A stretch of DNA of 64,000 bases from Aquimarina agarilytica ZC1 (GTDB lineage: Bacteria > Bacteroidota > Bacteroidia > Flavobacteriales > Flavobacteriaceae), in contig NZ_JH621254.1 of assembly GCF_000255455.1 (NCBI RefSeq), positions 78,660 to 142,659 of the forward strand, in the 5' to 3' direction. This document shows positions 37,459-49,926 of this stretch, one piece after another. The position numbers were made by a program, and so were the translations under genes. Positions within the stretch are counted from its first letter, which is position 1; each line of letters begins with the position of its first letter. The notes below the pieces were generated by a model. The model saw only the letters and a list, made by a program, of their open reading frames with translations, was not told where the DNA came from and did no database searches.

Positions 37459-38334
37459 TTAGAATTCATTTACGTAAACATCAATTTTTTGCTGTAGTTC
37501 ACTTGTAGCCTGTATTAATGGTAAACGCACAGTAGCATCACACACGTTTTGAGCAGCTAAAATAGCTTTTATCCCTACTGGATTACCTTCGTCAAATGCA
37601 TATTCAGTGACTGGAATCATTTTGTAATGAATATCATAAGCCGATTTATTTTCCCCTTTTAACCCTAATCGAATCATATCCGAAAAAGCTTTCGGAAAAC
37701 CTTGTCCAACTACTGTAATTACTCCATGGCCACCAGCAGTTACTAAAGGTAATGCCAACATGTCATCTCCAGAAATCACTAAAAAGTCTTTAGGAGCATC
37801 TTTAATAATTTTCAAAACTTGTGTAATATCACCCGTAGCCTCTTTGACTCCTATAATATTTTTATGATCTGCCAAACGTAATGTAGTTTCAGCAGTCATA
37901 TTAATTCCAGTTCGCCCTGGCACATTGTATATCAACACTGGTAATGATGCTGCATTAGCTACAGTAGTATAATGTTGAAAAACCCCTTCTTGACTAGGCT
38001 TATTATACATAGGCACTACAGAAAGAATAGCTTGAAAATCTGTAGTATTTACTTTTGAAGCTTCTTCTGCTACCACTGCCGTGTTGTTTCCTCCTACACC
38101 TAAAACAAGTGGTACTCTTTTGGCATTTACTTTAACAACATGATCTATTACTTCCTGTTTTTCCTGTTTAGAAAGCGTTACAGATTCACCAGTAGTTCCT
38201 AAAACTACAAGATACTCTACTCCACCGTCGATACAATAGTTTACCAAATTGGTAAGCCCATCTAAATCTACTGCTCCATTTTTTTTAAATGGAGTTACTA
38301 ACGCTGTTCCTGTTCCAACTAAAAAGTTACTCAT
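37459..38334 (-). CDS. dapA: 4-Hydroxy-tetrahydrodipicolinate synthase
   Basis: Condenses pyruvate with aspartate semialdehyde in the lysine/DAP pathway. GTGTALVTPFKKNGAVD at the start, GTTGESVTLS, YNVPGRTG with the catalytic Tyr, and GVKEATGD with the Schiff-base Lys are all present. It has 291 residues, normal for the family. The start overlaps the DUF6913 stop by 4 bp. Confidence 0.95.
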   Translation of the reverse strand: MSNFLVGTGTALVTPFKKNGAVDLDGLTNLVNYCIDGGVEYLVVLGTTGESVTLSKQEKQEVIDHVVKVNAKRVPLVLGVGGNNTAVVAEEASKVNTTDFQAILSVVPMYNKPSQEGVFQHYTTVANAASLPVLIYNVPGRTGINMTAETTLRLADHKNIIGVKEATGDITQVLKIIKDAPKDFLVISGDDMLALPLVTAGGHGVITVVGQGFPKAFSDMIRLGLKGENKSAYDIHYKMIPVTEYAFDEGNPVGIKAILAAQNVCDATVRLPLIQATSELQQKIDVYVNEF

Positions 38335-38858
38335 ATTATATTTAAAATTTTCAGGTATTTTTTCAACTCGCTTATAAATAAATCTATATTATCTGGAGGT
38401 GTACCTATAACTAAATCATTAATTCTGTGATCCACATCAGCAAACCCTACTTTAAACTTAGCGTTTGAAGAAGCTGCTACCAAATTTAAATGAGGTATGT
38501 CGGAGCTATAAAAGTTAATCAACACATCAAAAGGTTCCTTTACAAAATTATTTAATGAACTACTTTTAAATCCTCCTGCATAACCTATGCCTTTTTCATC
38601 AAAATAAGAGGCTCCTCCACTTGAATCTTCGATACTTCCGGATTTTGTTGTTTCCTTAAGTCCCATAATTTTCAATTGATCAGACCGCACTCCTAATTTA
38701 TCCGCTAATTTTACCACAGATAAAATATCAAAATCCTTGCGTGCATCAATCAATACCGCCAACGATTTTAACTTTATTGCCCCCGTATACACTGATCTTT
38801 TTTTGATCTGTGAATCGATTACTTTACCTACAGATTTATTTTTAAAGCCTTTAAACAT
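38331..38858 (-). CDS. DUF6913 family protein
   Basis: A 175-residue soluble protein that I assign to DUF6913, a Flavobacteria-restricted family encoded before dapA. It has a basic N-terminus, a Rossmann-like KSLAVLIDARKDFDILSVVKLADKL and a DVLINFYSSDIPHLNLVAASSNAKFKVGFAD segment. The function is unknown. Its start overlaps nothing upstream and it heads the dapA-Kir transcript. Confidence 0.8.
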   Translation of the reverse strand: MFKGFKNKSVGKVIDSQIKKRSVYTGAIKLKSLAVLIDARKDFDILSVVKLADKLGVRSDQLKIMGLKETTKSGSIEDSSGGASYFDEKGIGYAGGFKSSSLNNFVKEPFDVLINFYSSDIPHLNLVAASSNAKFKVGFADVDHRINDLVIGTPPDNIDLFISELKKYLKILNII

Positions 38859-38878
38859 GGTTTACTAAAAATGGTTTG

Positions 38879-38886
38879 CAAATGTA
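38879..38886 (-). promoter_or_regulatory. Candidate -7 box for the DUF6913-dapA transcript
   Basis: The minus strand reads TACATTTG (TAnnTTTG), 20 bp before the ATG. This gives a short leader of about 16 nt. Confidence 0.45.
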
Positions 38887-39080
38887 GGTATTTTGAAGAT
38901 TACCTATACTATTATTATCACGGTAATCTTTAAAATAGTATAAAAATTATCTTTCACTATTTTAAAATAAAACCTTTTAAATTTAACGTTATCAGAATAT
39001 TTAAAATTAATGCAATAAAAAAATCACTATCCGAATCAAAAAAAATGGAAAACTACTCTAAAATTAACCAAATAAAATGA

Positions 39081-39782
39081 TTATAAATAAGACTTATTAT
39101 ACCCTCCTATTACATCATCTTCCGTTGATATTAAAAATTTAAGAATAAAAAAATGACGCGCTATTTGAATTAAAAAGCCTAAACATTTAATATAAATAGA
39201 ATTATAATAAAATGCTTCAATTGGAAGTAAAAACTGAACTAATATAAATGATGCTATTGCTGGTAGGAGCCAAAAATTTCTAACCGTGCGTTTATCCATA
39301 TAAATCAACCCCATATACATCACTAATATTAAAAAAGAACCAACAGGAATAAGCATTTTATACACCTTATCGTTATACCCCTCATTAACCATACTAAGGG
39401 CTACATAGGTTAGATAAATTAAGAAAACTGTAGTGATTAAACTTGGAATATATAATTTTCGCTTTGACCAAAAATTAATATTTCTCGTGTTTTTTTTTAG
39501 TAAAAAAAATATTAACCAATAATAGGTAGTAAAAGCAAACATTATTTCTAATTGGTAATTTTGCATTCCTAAAACTACCAATGATTCACCTATGGCTACA
39601 ATAAACAATGCTATATAAAAAAGCTTTTGACGTGTACCTTTATACAAATAGTACACATAACCAATGGAAATAAGACTTAAAAATCGAACAAAAATCGACT
39701 CATACAACATATGCTTCCATACTAATACACAGCTTAACAAAGCCGTAATTACAAGAACAACATATGCTATTTTTTCTTTCAA
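39081..39782 (-). CDS. Hypothetical integral membrane protein
   Basis: A 233-residue protein with about eight hydrophobic helices joined by short loops, starting at a TTG (39782). The repeated helix-loop pattern and the paired Phe/Tyr-rich helices recall YhhN/TMEM86-type proteins, but no diagnostic motif is visible. No known function. It is on its own between the DUF6913 gene and ligA. Confidence 0.6.
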   Translation of the reverse strand: MKEKIAYVVLVITALLSCVLVWKHMLYESIFVRFLSLISIGYVYYLYKGTRQKLFYIALFIVAIGESLVVLGMQNYQLEIMFAFTTYYWLIFFLLKKNTRNINFWSKRKLYIPSLITTVFLIYLTYVALSMVNEGYNDKVYKMLIPVGSFLILVMYMGLIYMDKRTVRNFWLLPAIASFILVQFLLPIEAFYYNSIYIKCLGFLIQIARHFFILKFLISTEDDVIGGYNKSYL

Positions 39783-39857
39783 AATGAATTATAAAATCTT
39801 AATATTTTGCTAATTAAAGAACTTATTTGTTAAAAATCAATACTTTACACTAGTATT

Positions 39858-42703
<2,846 letters not shown>

Positions 42704-42839
42704 AAATGAGGCAAAATAGTATTAAAATTCTAAAATTAATTCATTCAACCCGCACTGAACAAACCCACAAAGATCCTTTACAAAAAACTATTTTTTATAT
42801 TAAGGAAAGTCTTGAGAAAGAAGACTCACAATGTGGAGT

Positions 42840-42880
42840 TCAAAAATAAGGAGTATCCCATAATTTAACCTTATTTTTGA
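42840..42880. promoter_or_regulatory. Inverted repeat containing -7 boxes between prmC and a lipoprotein gene
   Basis: TCAAAAATAAGG (42840-42851) is perfectly complementary to CCTTATTTTTGA (42869-42880), with 17 nt between. The right arm contains TATTTTTG (42872-42879), a -7 match that fits the gene at 42900. The left arm contains the same on the other strand. Confidence 0.5.
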
Positions 42881-42899
42881 GGCATTAATTTTAAGACTT

Positions 42900-43367
42900 A
42901 TGAAATCTTTATTCACATATTTAAGTATCATTTTACTACTTACCACTAGTTGTAAATACGACAAAAAGCCTACTTTTATTAATGTTGAAAAAATAAATAT
43001 TCAAAATATAAACAAAGGATCTGTTACTTTTAAAGCCGATGCCATTTTTAAAAACAATAATGACTTTGGCGGAAATTTAGTGACTGAAAATATTGAGGTT
43101 TTTGCTAACAGTATTTCAATTGGTCACCTACAAACTGAAGAATTTAACATCCCTACGCAGGATACTTTTGCCATCCCTTTAACAGGGAAATTTTCGATCG
43201 ATAAAATTTTAGCTAAAGATAAAAATGACATCATAAATAATGTACTCAATATATTATCATCTAAAAAAATCCCTATATCTTTTAAGGGAGATGTACTCTT
43301 TAAAAAAGGTCCTTTCAAATACACATACCATATAGATCAAACTAACGAAGTCAAAATAAAACTATGA
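42900..43367 (+). CDS. Lipoprotein with LEA14-like domain
   Basis: A 155-residue lipoprotein (lipobox at LTTSCKYD). The mature part has the alternating pattern of LEA type 2/WHy domains: GSVTFKADAIFKNNNDFGG, NIEVFANSISIGHLQTEEFNIP and ISFKGDVLFKKGPF. Such domains are linked to desiccation and stress tolerance elsewhere. The role here is unknown. It overlaps ribD by 4 bp. Confidence 0.7.
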   Translation: MKSLFTYLSIILLLTTSCKYDKKPTFINVEKINIQNINKGSVTFKADAIFKNNNDFGGNLVTENIEVFANSISIGHLQTEEFNIPTQDTFAIPLTGKFSIDKILAKDKNDIINNVLNILSSKKIPISFKGDVLFKKGPFKYTYHIDQTNEVKIKL

Positions 43368-44416
43368 TTAAGTCAGAATTTATGACGCGCTGTATTCAGT
43401 TAGCCCAAAATGGCTTGGGTACTAGCTACCCTAATCCTATGGTAGGTAGTGTTATTGTTCATAACAATAAAATTATTGGCGAGGGTTGGCACTATAAAGC
43501 TGGACAAGCCCATGCCGAAGTGAATGCTATTACTAATGTTGCTAATAAATCACTCCTAACAACATCAACTATTTATGTTAGCCTAGAACCTTGCAGTCAT
43601 TTTGGAAAAACACCTCCATGTAGTGACCTTATTATTAATTCTGGTATTAAACGGGTTGTTATTGGTACTATTGATCCATTTGCAGCAGTAGCTGGACGTG
43701 GAGTTAAAAAATTAATGGATGCTGGTTGTGAAGTTATTGTTGGTGTGCTAGAACAAGAATGTCAAGAATTAAACAAGCGTTTTTTTACTTTTCACAATAA
43801 TAAAAGACCCTATATTTTTTTAAAATGGGCGCAATCTGCCGATGGTTTTTTAAGTCCTGAAGTAACCAAGGGGCAAAAAAGAACTCCAGTATGGATTACC
43901 AATTCATTTTCAAAGCAATTTGTACACAAACAGCGTGCCCATGAGCAAGCTATTCTAGTAGGAACTAACACGGTTGTTAATGATAATCCATCCTTGAACA
44001 CTCGTTTATGGAAAGGCACCCACGTACTAAGAGTTGTTCTAGATTTAAATTTAAGAGTACCTACAAACAGTACTGTTTTTGACTATAAACAACCTACGTT
44101 AGTGATCACAACCAAAAAGGATCACCCTCAAAACACTAAAAACCTTTCTTTTGAATGGATGGATTCAACTAAGAATATTGCTTCCCAAATTTGCGATATA
44201 CTTTACAAAAAAGAAATCCAATCTTTAATTATTGAAGGAGGAAGTCAAACACTACAAACTTTTATTGATGCCAATCTTTGGGATGAAGCTACAGTCTACA
44301 CAGGTAACACGGTACTTTTTAAAAAGGGAACAAAAGCTCCTTCAATTAAAGGAAGTAACAAAACTTCAACAATTAAAAATGATTTTGTAACACATTACAC
44401 TAATTTCAAACTTTAG
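43364..44416 (+). CDS. ribD: Riboflavin deaminase/reductase
   Basis: Bifunctional enzyme of riboflavin synthesis. The deaminase domain has the zinc site HAE (H50, E52) and PCSHFGKTPPC (C77, C86). The reductase domain contains LKWAQSADGF, GTNTVVNDNPSLNTR and IIEGGSQTLQTF. It has 350 residues. The start overlaps the preceding lipoprotein stop, so the genes are co-translated. Confidence 0.94.
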   Translation: MIKSEFMTRCIQLAQNGLGTSYPNPMVGSVIVHNNKIIGEGWHYKAGQAHAEVNAITNVANKSLLTTSTIYVSLEPCSHFGKTPPCSDLIINSGIKRVVIGTIDPFAAVAGRGVKKLMDAGCEVIVGVLEQECQELNKRFFTFHNNKRPYIFLKWAQSADGFLSPEVTKGQKRTPVWITNSFSKQFVHKQRAHEQAILVGTNTVVNDNPSLNTRLWKGTHVLRVVLDLNLRVPTNSTVFDYKQPTLVITTKKDHPQNTKNLSFEWMDSTKNIASQICDILYKKEIQSLIIEGGSQTLQTFIDANLWDEATVYTGNTVLFKKGTKAPSIKGSNKTSTIKNDFVTHYTNFKL

Positions 44417-44418
44417 AA

Positions 44419-45039
44419 ATGAATAAACCAAACATAAAAAATATCATCTTTGATTTTGGTGATATTTTTATAAACCTAGACAAAATTGCTCCAACTAATG
44501 CTTTTTTAAAATTAGGCTTAACTGCTCCAATTGATGCCATTTCTCTAGTAAACGACACCTATGAAATTGGAAAAATTAACACCAATTCATTTTTATATAC
44601 GTATCAAAAATGGCTGCCAGAAATAAGCTTAAATGAAATTATTGATGCCTGGAACAGTATTTTAAAAGACTTTCCAATAGCACGTTTAGAATTTTTAAAA
44701 GCTCTTGCCGCCCAAAATAAACACAAACTTATCTTATTAAGCAACACCAATGATTTACATATTGATTGGGTTAAGGAAAATATTCCTTTTTTTAATGAAT
44801 TTAAATCCTGTTTTGATCAATTCTATTTATCACAAGAAATTGGTTTACGAAAACCAAATAGCGAAATTTATGAATTTGTGTTACAACAAAACAAATTAAC
44901 AGCTAATGAAACATTATTTGTTGATGACCTAAAACAAAATACTGATGCCGCCAAAGCCCTAGGCATTCATGTTTGGAACCTAATTCCAGGTCAAGAAGAT
45001 GTCACCCAATTATTTACCAAAAACCCTACAATTTTATGA
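44419..45039 (+). CDS. HAD-superfamily hydrolase
   Basis: A 206-residue haloacid-dehalogenase-type phosphatase. FDFGDIF carries the nucleophilic Asp, LLSNTND is motif II, and LRKPNSEIYEF is motif III with Lys. FVDDLKQNTDAAKALG is motif IV with the metal-binding Asps. The IA subclass cap is present. The substrate is unknown. It lies 2 bp after ribD and could supply the phosphatase step of riboflavin synthesis; this is a positional inference. Confidence 0.83.
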   Translation: MNKPNIKNIIFDFGDIFINLDKIAPTNAFLKLGLTAPIDAISLVNDTYEIGKINTNSFLYTYQKWLPEISLNEIIDAWNSILKDFPIARLEFLKALAAQNKHKLILLSNTNDLHIDWVKENIPFFNEFKSCFDQFYLSQEIGLRKPNSEIYEFVLQQNKLTANETLFVDDLKQNTDAAKALGIHVWNLIPGQEDVTQLFTKNPTIL

Positions 45040-45905
45040 GTTACATAGCACTCAGCATTACCGCCTCAAGTATTTTGTTTGTTGTTTTTAAACTATTTTC
45101 TAAATTTAAAATCAACACCATTCAAGCTATCATTTTTAATTATTTAGTAGCTGCTGTTTGTGGATATATTGCCCACAATAAACCTATTAGCATCCCTCAA
45201 ATCACTCAATTTTCTTGGTTTTATTACACATTAGGTTTAGGCCTAATATTTATAGCTGTGTTTTATGCCATGGCTATAACCACCCAACGCAATGGATTAT
45301 CTGTGGTGGCCGTATCCAGTAAAATGAGCGTAGTTATCCCTATTCTATTTGGGGTATTTGTTTATAATGAAACTATTGGACGTATTAAGGTATTAGGTAT
45401 TTTAATTGCTTTATTTTCTATTTATTTAGTCACTGTAAATCCAAATAAAATTAAAAGCAGTTCTATGCTTTTCCCGTTTCTTGTTTTTTTAGGAAGTGGA
45501 TTAATCGATACAAGCTTAAAGTTTTTGCAAACCAAATTTGTTAACCCGCAACATATTTCTATTTTTTCAGCAACATTATTTGCTACGGCCGGTTTTACAG
45601 GCATTTTGATTATTATTTTTCAAATGCTGCAAAAGAAATTTAAATTTGAATTTAAAAACCTTATCGGAGGTATTGCGCTAGGTGTTGTCAATTATTTTTC
45701 AATTTATTTTTTAGTAAAAGCCATAAGTTACAAAGGACTTGAAAGCTCAACTTTATTTACTATAAATAATGTAGGTATACTCCTTGTTACAACTATTTTG
45801 GGAGTTATACTATTCAGAGAAAAATTAACACAACAAAACAAGCTTGGTATTTTAATGGCTGCTATGGGTATTGTTTTAGTTAGCATTGCCGGAAATTTTA
45901 ATTAA
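45036..45905 (+). CDS. EamA/DMT-family transporter
   Basis: About ten transmembrane helices in two EamA repeats (289 residues). RNGLSVVAVSSKMSVVIPILFG is one repeat core, and KGLESSTLFTINNVGILLVTTILGVILFREKLTQ the second. The ATG at 45036 overlaps the HAD stop (ATGA); the frame opens at 44973 but there it overlaps the HAD gene without membrane character. The substrate is unknown. Confidence 0.85.
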   Translation: MSYIALSITASSILFVVFKLFSKFKINTIQAIIFNYLVAAVCGYIAHNKPISIPQITQFSWFYYTLGLGLIFIAVFYAMAITTQRNGLSVVAVSSKMSVVIPILFGVFVYNETIGRIKVLGILIALFSIYLVTVNPNKIKSSSMLFPFLVFLGSGLIDTSLKFLQTKFVNPQHISIFSATLFATAGFTGILIIIFQMLQKKFKFEFKNLIGGIALGVVNYFSIYFLVKAISYKGLESSTLFTINNVGILLVTTILGVILFREKLTQQNKLGILMAAMGIVLVSIAGNFN

Positions 45906-45907
45906 TT

Positions 45908-46519
45908 ATGGAAAGTGATCACTATAAAACCATAGCTAAACCTTCTGGCGAAAGCCTTTACAAAATTAAAAATAGTAAGTTTTTTGCTTATGCCTTTCCC
46001 GTTACTAATGAGGAAGAGGTTAAAGAAATTCTTAATCAAATTAAAAAAGAACATTACCAAGCACGCCATTGGTGTTACGCTTGGCACCTTGGAACCTCCC
46101 CTATTCGTTATCGTGCCAATGATGATGGCGAACCTTCAAACACTGCTGGTCAACCCATTCTAGGGCAGCTACAATCCTTTGAAGTAACGAACATTCTACT
46201 TATAGTTATTCGTTACTTTGGAGGTGTAAAATTAGGTGTTGGTGGACTAATTAGCGCCTACAGAACAGCTGCACATGATTGTTTGGAAAACAGCACTATT
46301 GTCACCAAATTAATCACAGAAACTATTAAAATTAATTTTGAATATCCTTTAATGAATGAGGTTATGCGAAAAATTAAACAACATAAACTAAACATAAGCA
46401 AACAGGATTTTAATAACAATTGTGAAATTTGGATTAAAAGCCCTAAAAGCGAAACCAAAAAGAATATCACTCTTTTAACTAGTATTTATGGCATTTCTAT
46501 TTTAGATAATGATCACTAA
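45908..46519 (+). CDS. YigZ/IMPACT family protein
   Basis: A 203-residue protein with the IMPACT signature RHWCYAWHLG, YRANDDGEPSNTAGQPIL and VIRYFGGVKLGVGGLI, followed by a small C-terminal DUF1949-like domain. Homologues occur in most bacteria; the molecular role is unsettled (YigZ may bind nucleic acids). It follows the EamA gene by 2 bp. Confidence 0.87.
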   Translation: MESDHYKTIAKPSGESLYKIKNSKFFAYAFPVTNEEEVKEILNQIKKEHYQARHWCYAWHLGTSPIRYRANDDGEPSNTAGQPILGQLQSFEVTNILLIVIRYFGGVKLGVGGLISAYRTAAHDCLENSTIVTKLITETIKINFEYPLMNEVMRKIKQHKLNISKQDFNNNCEIWIKSPKSETKKNITLLTSIYGISILDNDH

Positions 46520-46540
46520 TTTTGTTTAAAATCAAAAAAA

Positions 46541-46954
46541 CTACTTTACACTGCTTTCAATTTTTTCTAACATTCTTTCTGGGCACTTTATGGGTCGTTT
46601 AGTTTTCATGGATACAAATACAAGCACCGTACTTCCAGTTGTTAACAATTCCCCTTGTTGATTATGTAGCTCATACTCAAATTCTATCTTAGCTGTAGGC
46701 GCATTTTTCAAGCTTGTTGTAATAGTCAATTCATCATCAAAAAAGGCAGATCTCTTAAAGTTTGTACTAAGTGCCACAACAGGCAGCATTACCCCATCTT
46801 CTTCCATTTTTTTATACGAAAAACCTAGTTTTTCTAACCAATCAATACGCGCTATTTCAAAGTATTGCGCATAATTCCCATGATATACTACCCCCATTTG
46901 ATCAGTTTCACCATAACGCACTCTAATTTTTGTTTTCGTAGAAAAATATGTCAT
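46541..46954 (-). CDS. 4-Hydroxybenzoyl-CoA thioesterase-family (hotdog) protein
   Basis: A 137-residue hotdog-fold thioesterase. RYGETDQMGVVYHGNYAQYFEIAR carries the catalytic Asp/His signature of the YbgC/4HBT family. The substrate is probably a short- or medium-chain acyl-CoA, but cannot be read from the sequence. It is convergent with the yigZ-like gene. Confidence 0.87.
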   Translation of the reverse strand: MTYFSTKTKIRVRYGETDQMGVVYHGNYAQYFEIARIDWLEKLGFSYKKMEEDGVMLPVVALSTNFKRSAFFDDELTITTSLKNAPTAKIEFEYELHNQQGELLTTGSTVLVFVSMKTKRPIKCPERMLEKIESSVK

Positions 46955-47155
46955 TTAATCGATTTTAAGAAAAATAAATTTGTAGTTTCAAAATTAACAC
47001 TTAGTAGTCAAAAAAAAGTTATAAGTCAAGGTATATTTAGTTTTTTTATTCAGTTTTTTGTTCACATATTTGCTGTATAGTTATTAAGGAAAAGACATAA
47101 TACATATCTTACCTTATTTCAACGTTTTATAACAAACCAACTCTTAAATTTAACA
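46955..47155. promoter_or_regulatory. dnaA upstream region
   Basis: A 201-bp AT-rich divergent region. TAAATTTG at 46975-46982 fits the -7 consensus on the plus strand, and its neighbour at 46989-46996 fits it on the minus strand (TAATTTTG) for the thioesterase gene. No clear TTATCCACA DnaA box cluster was found, so there is no support for an origin here. Confidence 0.35.
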
Positions 47156-48583
47156 ATGATTATAACAGCTCAAGAAGCATGGGACAGTTGTCTATCATTT
47201 ATTGAGGACAATATTAACCCACAAGCATACAAAACATGGTTTGAACCAATCAAAGCAGTAAAGCTTGTTGATAATTCCTTGAGCATCCAAGTACCTAGTA
47301 AATTTTTTTATGAGTGGCTAGAAGAGCATTATGTTGAGTTACTCAAAATCGCTTTGGTAAAACAACTTGGATCACAAGCTAAATTGGTTTATGTAATACG
47401 CATGGAAAATAGTGTAGATAGCAAAGCTCCCTACACAGAAAAAATACCTAGTACTAACAGATCAGGAGTACAATCACAAAAGGTTAATATCCCTTTAAAG
47501 GCCAAAAGTCCAGAACTTAAAAATCCTTTTATCATCCCTGGCATCAGAGATGTTAAAATTGATTCTCAATTAAATTCTAATTATAATTTTGAAAATTTTC
47601 TTGAAGGAGACTCAAATCGTTTGGCTCGTTCTGCTGGATTAGCTGTAGCGAACAAACCAGGTGGAACTTCATTTAACCCACTACTTATTTTTGGTGGGGT
47701 TGGATTAGGAAAAACGCATTTAGCCCATGCAATTGGTGTAGATATAAAAGACAAATATCAGGATAAAACAGTACTTTACATATCAGCAGAAAAATTTACA
47801 CAACAGTATATTGAATCTGTAAAAAAGAATAACAGAAATGATTTTATTCATTTTTATCAAATTATTGACGTATTAATTGTTGATGATATCCAACTACTTT
47901 CGGGTAAGGCAGGAACTCAAGATGTTTTCTTCCACATTTTTAATCATTTGCATCAAAATGGGAAGCAAGTAATTTTAACTAGTGACAAGGCACCTGTTGA
48001 TATGCAAGATATTGAACAACGCCTATTATCAAGATTTAAATGGGGACTTTCAGCTGAATTAAATCAACCAGATTTTGAAACTCGCATTTCGATTATTAAG
48101 AATAAACTATATCGTGATGGGGTTGAAATGCCTGAGGATATTGTAGAATTTTTAGCCCATAATATAAAAACAAACATTCGTGAACTCGAAGGTGCTATTA
48201 TTTCATTAATTGCACATTCATCTTTCAATAAAAAAGATATCACTATTGATTTAGCGAAAACGATTGTTGAAAATTATGTAAAGAATACTAAACGTGAAGT
48301 TTCGATTGAATACATCCAAAAAGTAGTCAGTGATTATTTTCAAATGGATGTGGAAACCTTACAATCTAAAACACGTAAACGTCATATAGTACAAGCGAGA
48401 CAACTGGCTATGTTTTTTGCTAAAAAATTAACCAAAGCTTCACTAGCAAGTATAGGTAGTCAAATTGGAAAAAGAGATCATGCTACTGTATTACACGCTT
48501 GTAAAACTGTCGATAATTTAAGTATGACAGACAAACAATTTAAAAAATACGTGGAAGATTTACATAAAAAGCTTACCATATAA
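47156..48583 (+). CDS. dnaA: Chromosomal replication initiator DnaA
   Basis: AAA+ initiator protein. The N-terminal oligomerisation domain (1-80) is followed by a linker and the ATPase domain with Walker A GVGLGKTH (181-188), Walker B VLIVDDIQLL and RELEGAI. The C-terminal helix-turn-helix contains IGKRDHATVLHACKTV for DnaA-box binding. It has 475 residues, normal for the family. It is followed directly (1-bp overlap) by a phosphatase gene. Confidence 0.97.
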   Translation: MIITAQEAWDSCLSFIEDNINPQAYKTWFEPIKAVKLVDNSLSIQVPSKFFYEWLEEHYVELLKIALVKQLGSQAKLVYVIRMENSVDSKAPYTEKIPSTNRSGVQSQKVNIPLKAKSPELKNPFIIPGIRDVKIDSQLNSNYNFENFLEGDSNRLARSAGLAVANKPGGTSFNPLLIFGGVGLGKTHLAHAIGVDIKDKYQDKTVLYISAEKFTQQYIESVKKNNRNDFIHFYQIIDVLIVDDIQLLSGKAGTQDVFFHIFNHLHQNGKQVILTSDKAPVDMQDIEQRLLSRFKWGLSAELNQPDFETRISIIKNKLYRDGVEMPEDIVEFLAHNIKTNIRELEGAIISLIAHSSFNKKDITIDLAKTIVENYVKNTKREVSIEYIQKVVSDYFQMDVETLQSKTRKRHIVQARQLAMFFAKKLTKASLASIGSQIGKRDHATVLHACKTVDNLSMTDKQFKKYVEDLHKKLTI

Positions 48584-49044
48584 TGACGAATGATCGCATT
48601 AAAATTTTAATGGTTTGCTTGGGTAACATATGTCGTTCTCCTTTAGCCCAAGGAATATTACAACAAAAATTGAATCCAAAAAAATATGATGTTCAATCCG
48701 CAGGAACTGCAGGTTATCATATTGGTAAATTACCCGATGTACGATCTATTAATGTAGCTCGTAAAAATGGTATTGATATCACAAATCAACGTGCAGCTCA
48801 ATTCTCTGCTGATGATTTTGATACATATGATTACATTTTTGCAATGGACGCAGAGAATTATGCTAATATAATTGCTCTAGCTAATTCCGAAGAACAAAAA
48901 GAAAAAGTATCCATGATACTTAACGAAATTAGCCCCAATAGTAATGCAGAAGTTCCTGATCCTTATTATGGTGGCCCAAAGGGTTTTGATAATGTATATA
49001 CGTTACTAGATACTGCTTGTTCTATTATTGCTACTCGCATTTAA
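48583..49044 (+). CDS. Low-molecular-weight protein tyrosine phosphatase
   Basis: The P-loop VCLGNICRSP has the C12-X5-R18 active site, and the general-acid loop VPDPYYGG lies near the C-terminus. It has 153 residues. It shares its first base with the dnaA stop codon, so the two are co-transcribed. Substrates (phosphotyrosine or arginine-phosphate proteins) are unknown. Confidence 0.92.
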   Translation: MTNDRIKILMVCLGNICRSPLAQGILQQKLNPKKYDVQSAGTAGYHIGKLPDVRSINVARKNGIDITNQRAAQFSADDFDTYDYIFAMDAENYANIIALANSEEQKEKVSMILNEISPNSNAEVPDPYYGGPKGFDNVYTLLDTACSIIATRI

Positions 49045-49203
49045 TGCACTTTATTTTTTTTACAACAGTCGTAAGGCTACATAAACATAAAATAATATTT
49101 TATTGTTACATTGTACGGATAACAGTTAGAATTTGTTAAAATTTTAACTGTTATTCTTTTTCCTTAAATTAGTCGTATCTAAATTTATTTATAACTACCC
49201 CTT

Positions 49204-49926
49204 ATGAGTGAAAACACAGGTAAACTTTTTTTGATTCCCGCCAGACTTGGTGATGATATTAAACTAGAAGTCCTTCCAATTTCAATTAAAAAAGTGATCG
49301 AAAATACCGACCATTATATTGTTGAGAATGAAAAAACAGCAAGACGATTTATCAAAAAAGTATCTCCCACTAAAGCACAAGCTAGCTTAGTGATGAATAC
49401 TTTAAATAAGTTTACTGACGATATGGAATTACCTAGTTTTTTAACCCCATGCTTTGACGGTCATAATGTTGGAATACTATCGGAAGCTGGCTGCCCTGGA
49501 ATTGCAGATCCCGGTGCCGATATTGTACAAATTGCACATCAAAAAAATATTACAGTGGTTCCTTTAGTAGGTCCTTCATCCATTTTATTAGCCATGATGA
49601 GTAGCGGTATGAATGGACAAGGCTTTAGCTTTAATGGTTACCTCCCTATTGACAAACAAGAACGCAAACAAAAGATTAAACATTTAGAACGCATTTCTTT
49701 TGAACAAAATCAAAGTCAATTATTTATTGAAACACCTTATAGAAACGATAAATTAGTTGAAGATTTAATTCACACCCTCCATCCAAATACACGTTTGTGC
49801 ATTGCTGTAGATATTACGCTTACTACCGAATACATTAAAACTTTGAGGGTAACAGAATGGAAAAACATTAAAAATAGCTTAGATCTACATAAAAGACCTT
49901 GTATTTTTATTATACATAAGGATTAA
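49204..49926 (+). CDS. RsmI-like SAM-dependent methyltransferase (tetrapyrrole methylase fold)
   Basis: A 240-residue protein with the TP-methylase fold: LFLIPARLGDD at the start, ILSEAGCPGIADPGA (SAM-binding) and PLVGPSSILLAMMSSG. It resembles RsmI, which 2'-O-methylates C1402 of 16S rRNA. The divergent sequence and ending differ from canonical RsmI, so the target is inferred. Confidence 0.82.
   Translation: MSENTGKLFLIPARLGDDIKLEVLPISIKKVIENTDHYIVENEKTARRFIKKVSPTKAQASLVMNTLNKFTDDMELPSFLTPCFDGHNVGILSEAGCPGIADPGADIVQIAHQKNITVVPLVGPSSILLAMMSSGMNGQGFSFNGYLPIDKQERKQKIKHLERISFEQNQSQLFIETPYRNDKLVEDLIHTLHPNTRLCIAVDITLTTEYIKTLRVTEWKNIKNSLDLHKRPCIFIIHKD

Noticed and set aside
46955..47155. Replication origin next to dnaA
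   Set aside because: No cluster of DnaA boxes or distinct AT-rich iterons was found by eye; a GC-skew calculation on the whole chromosome would be decisive.
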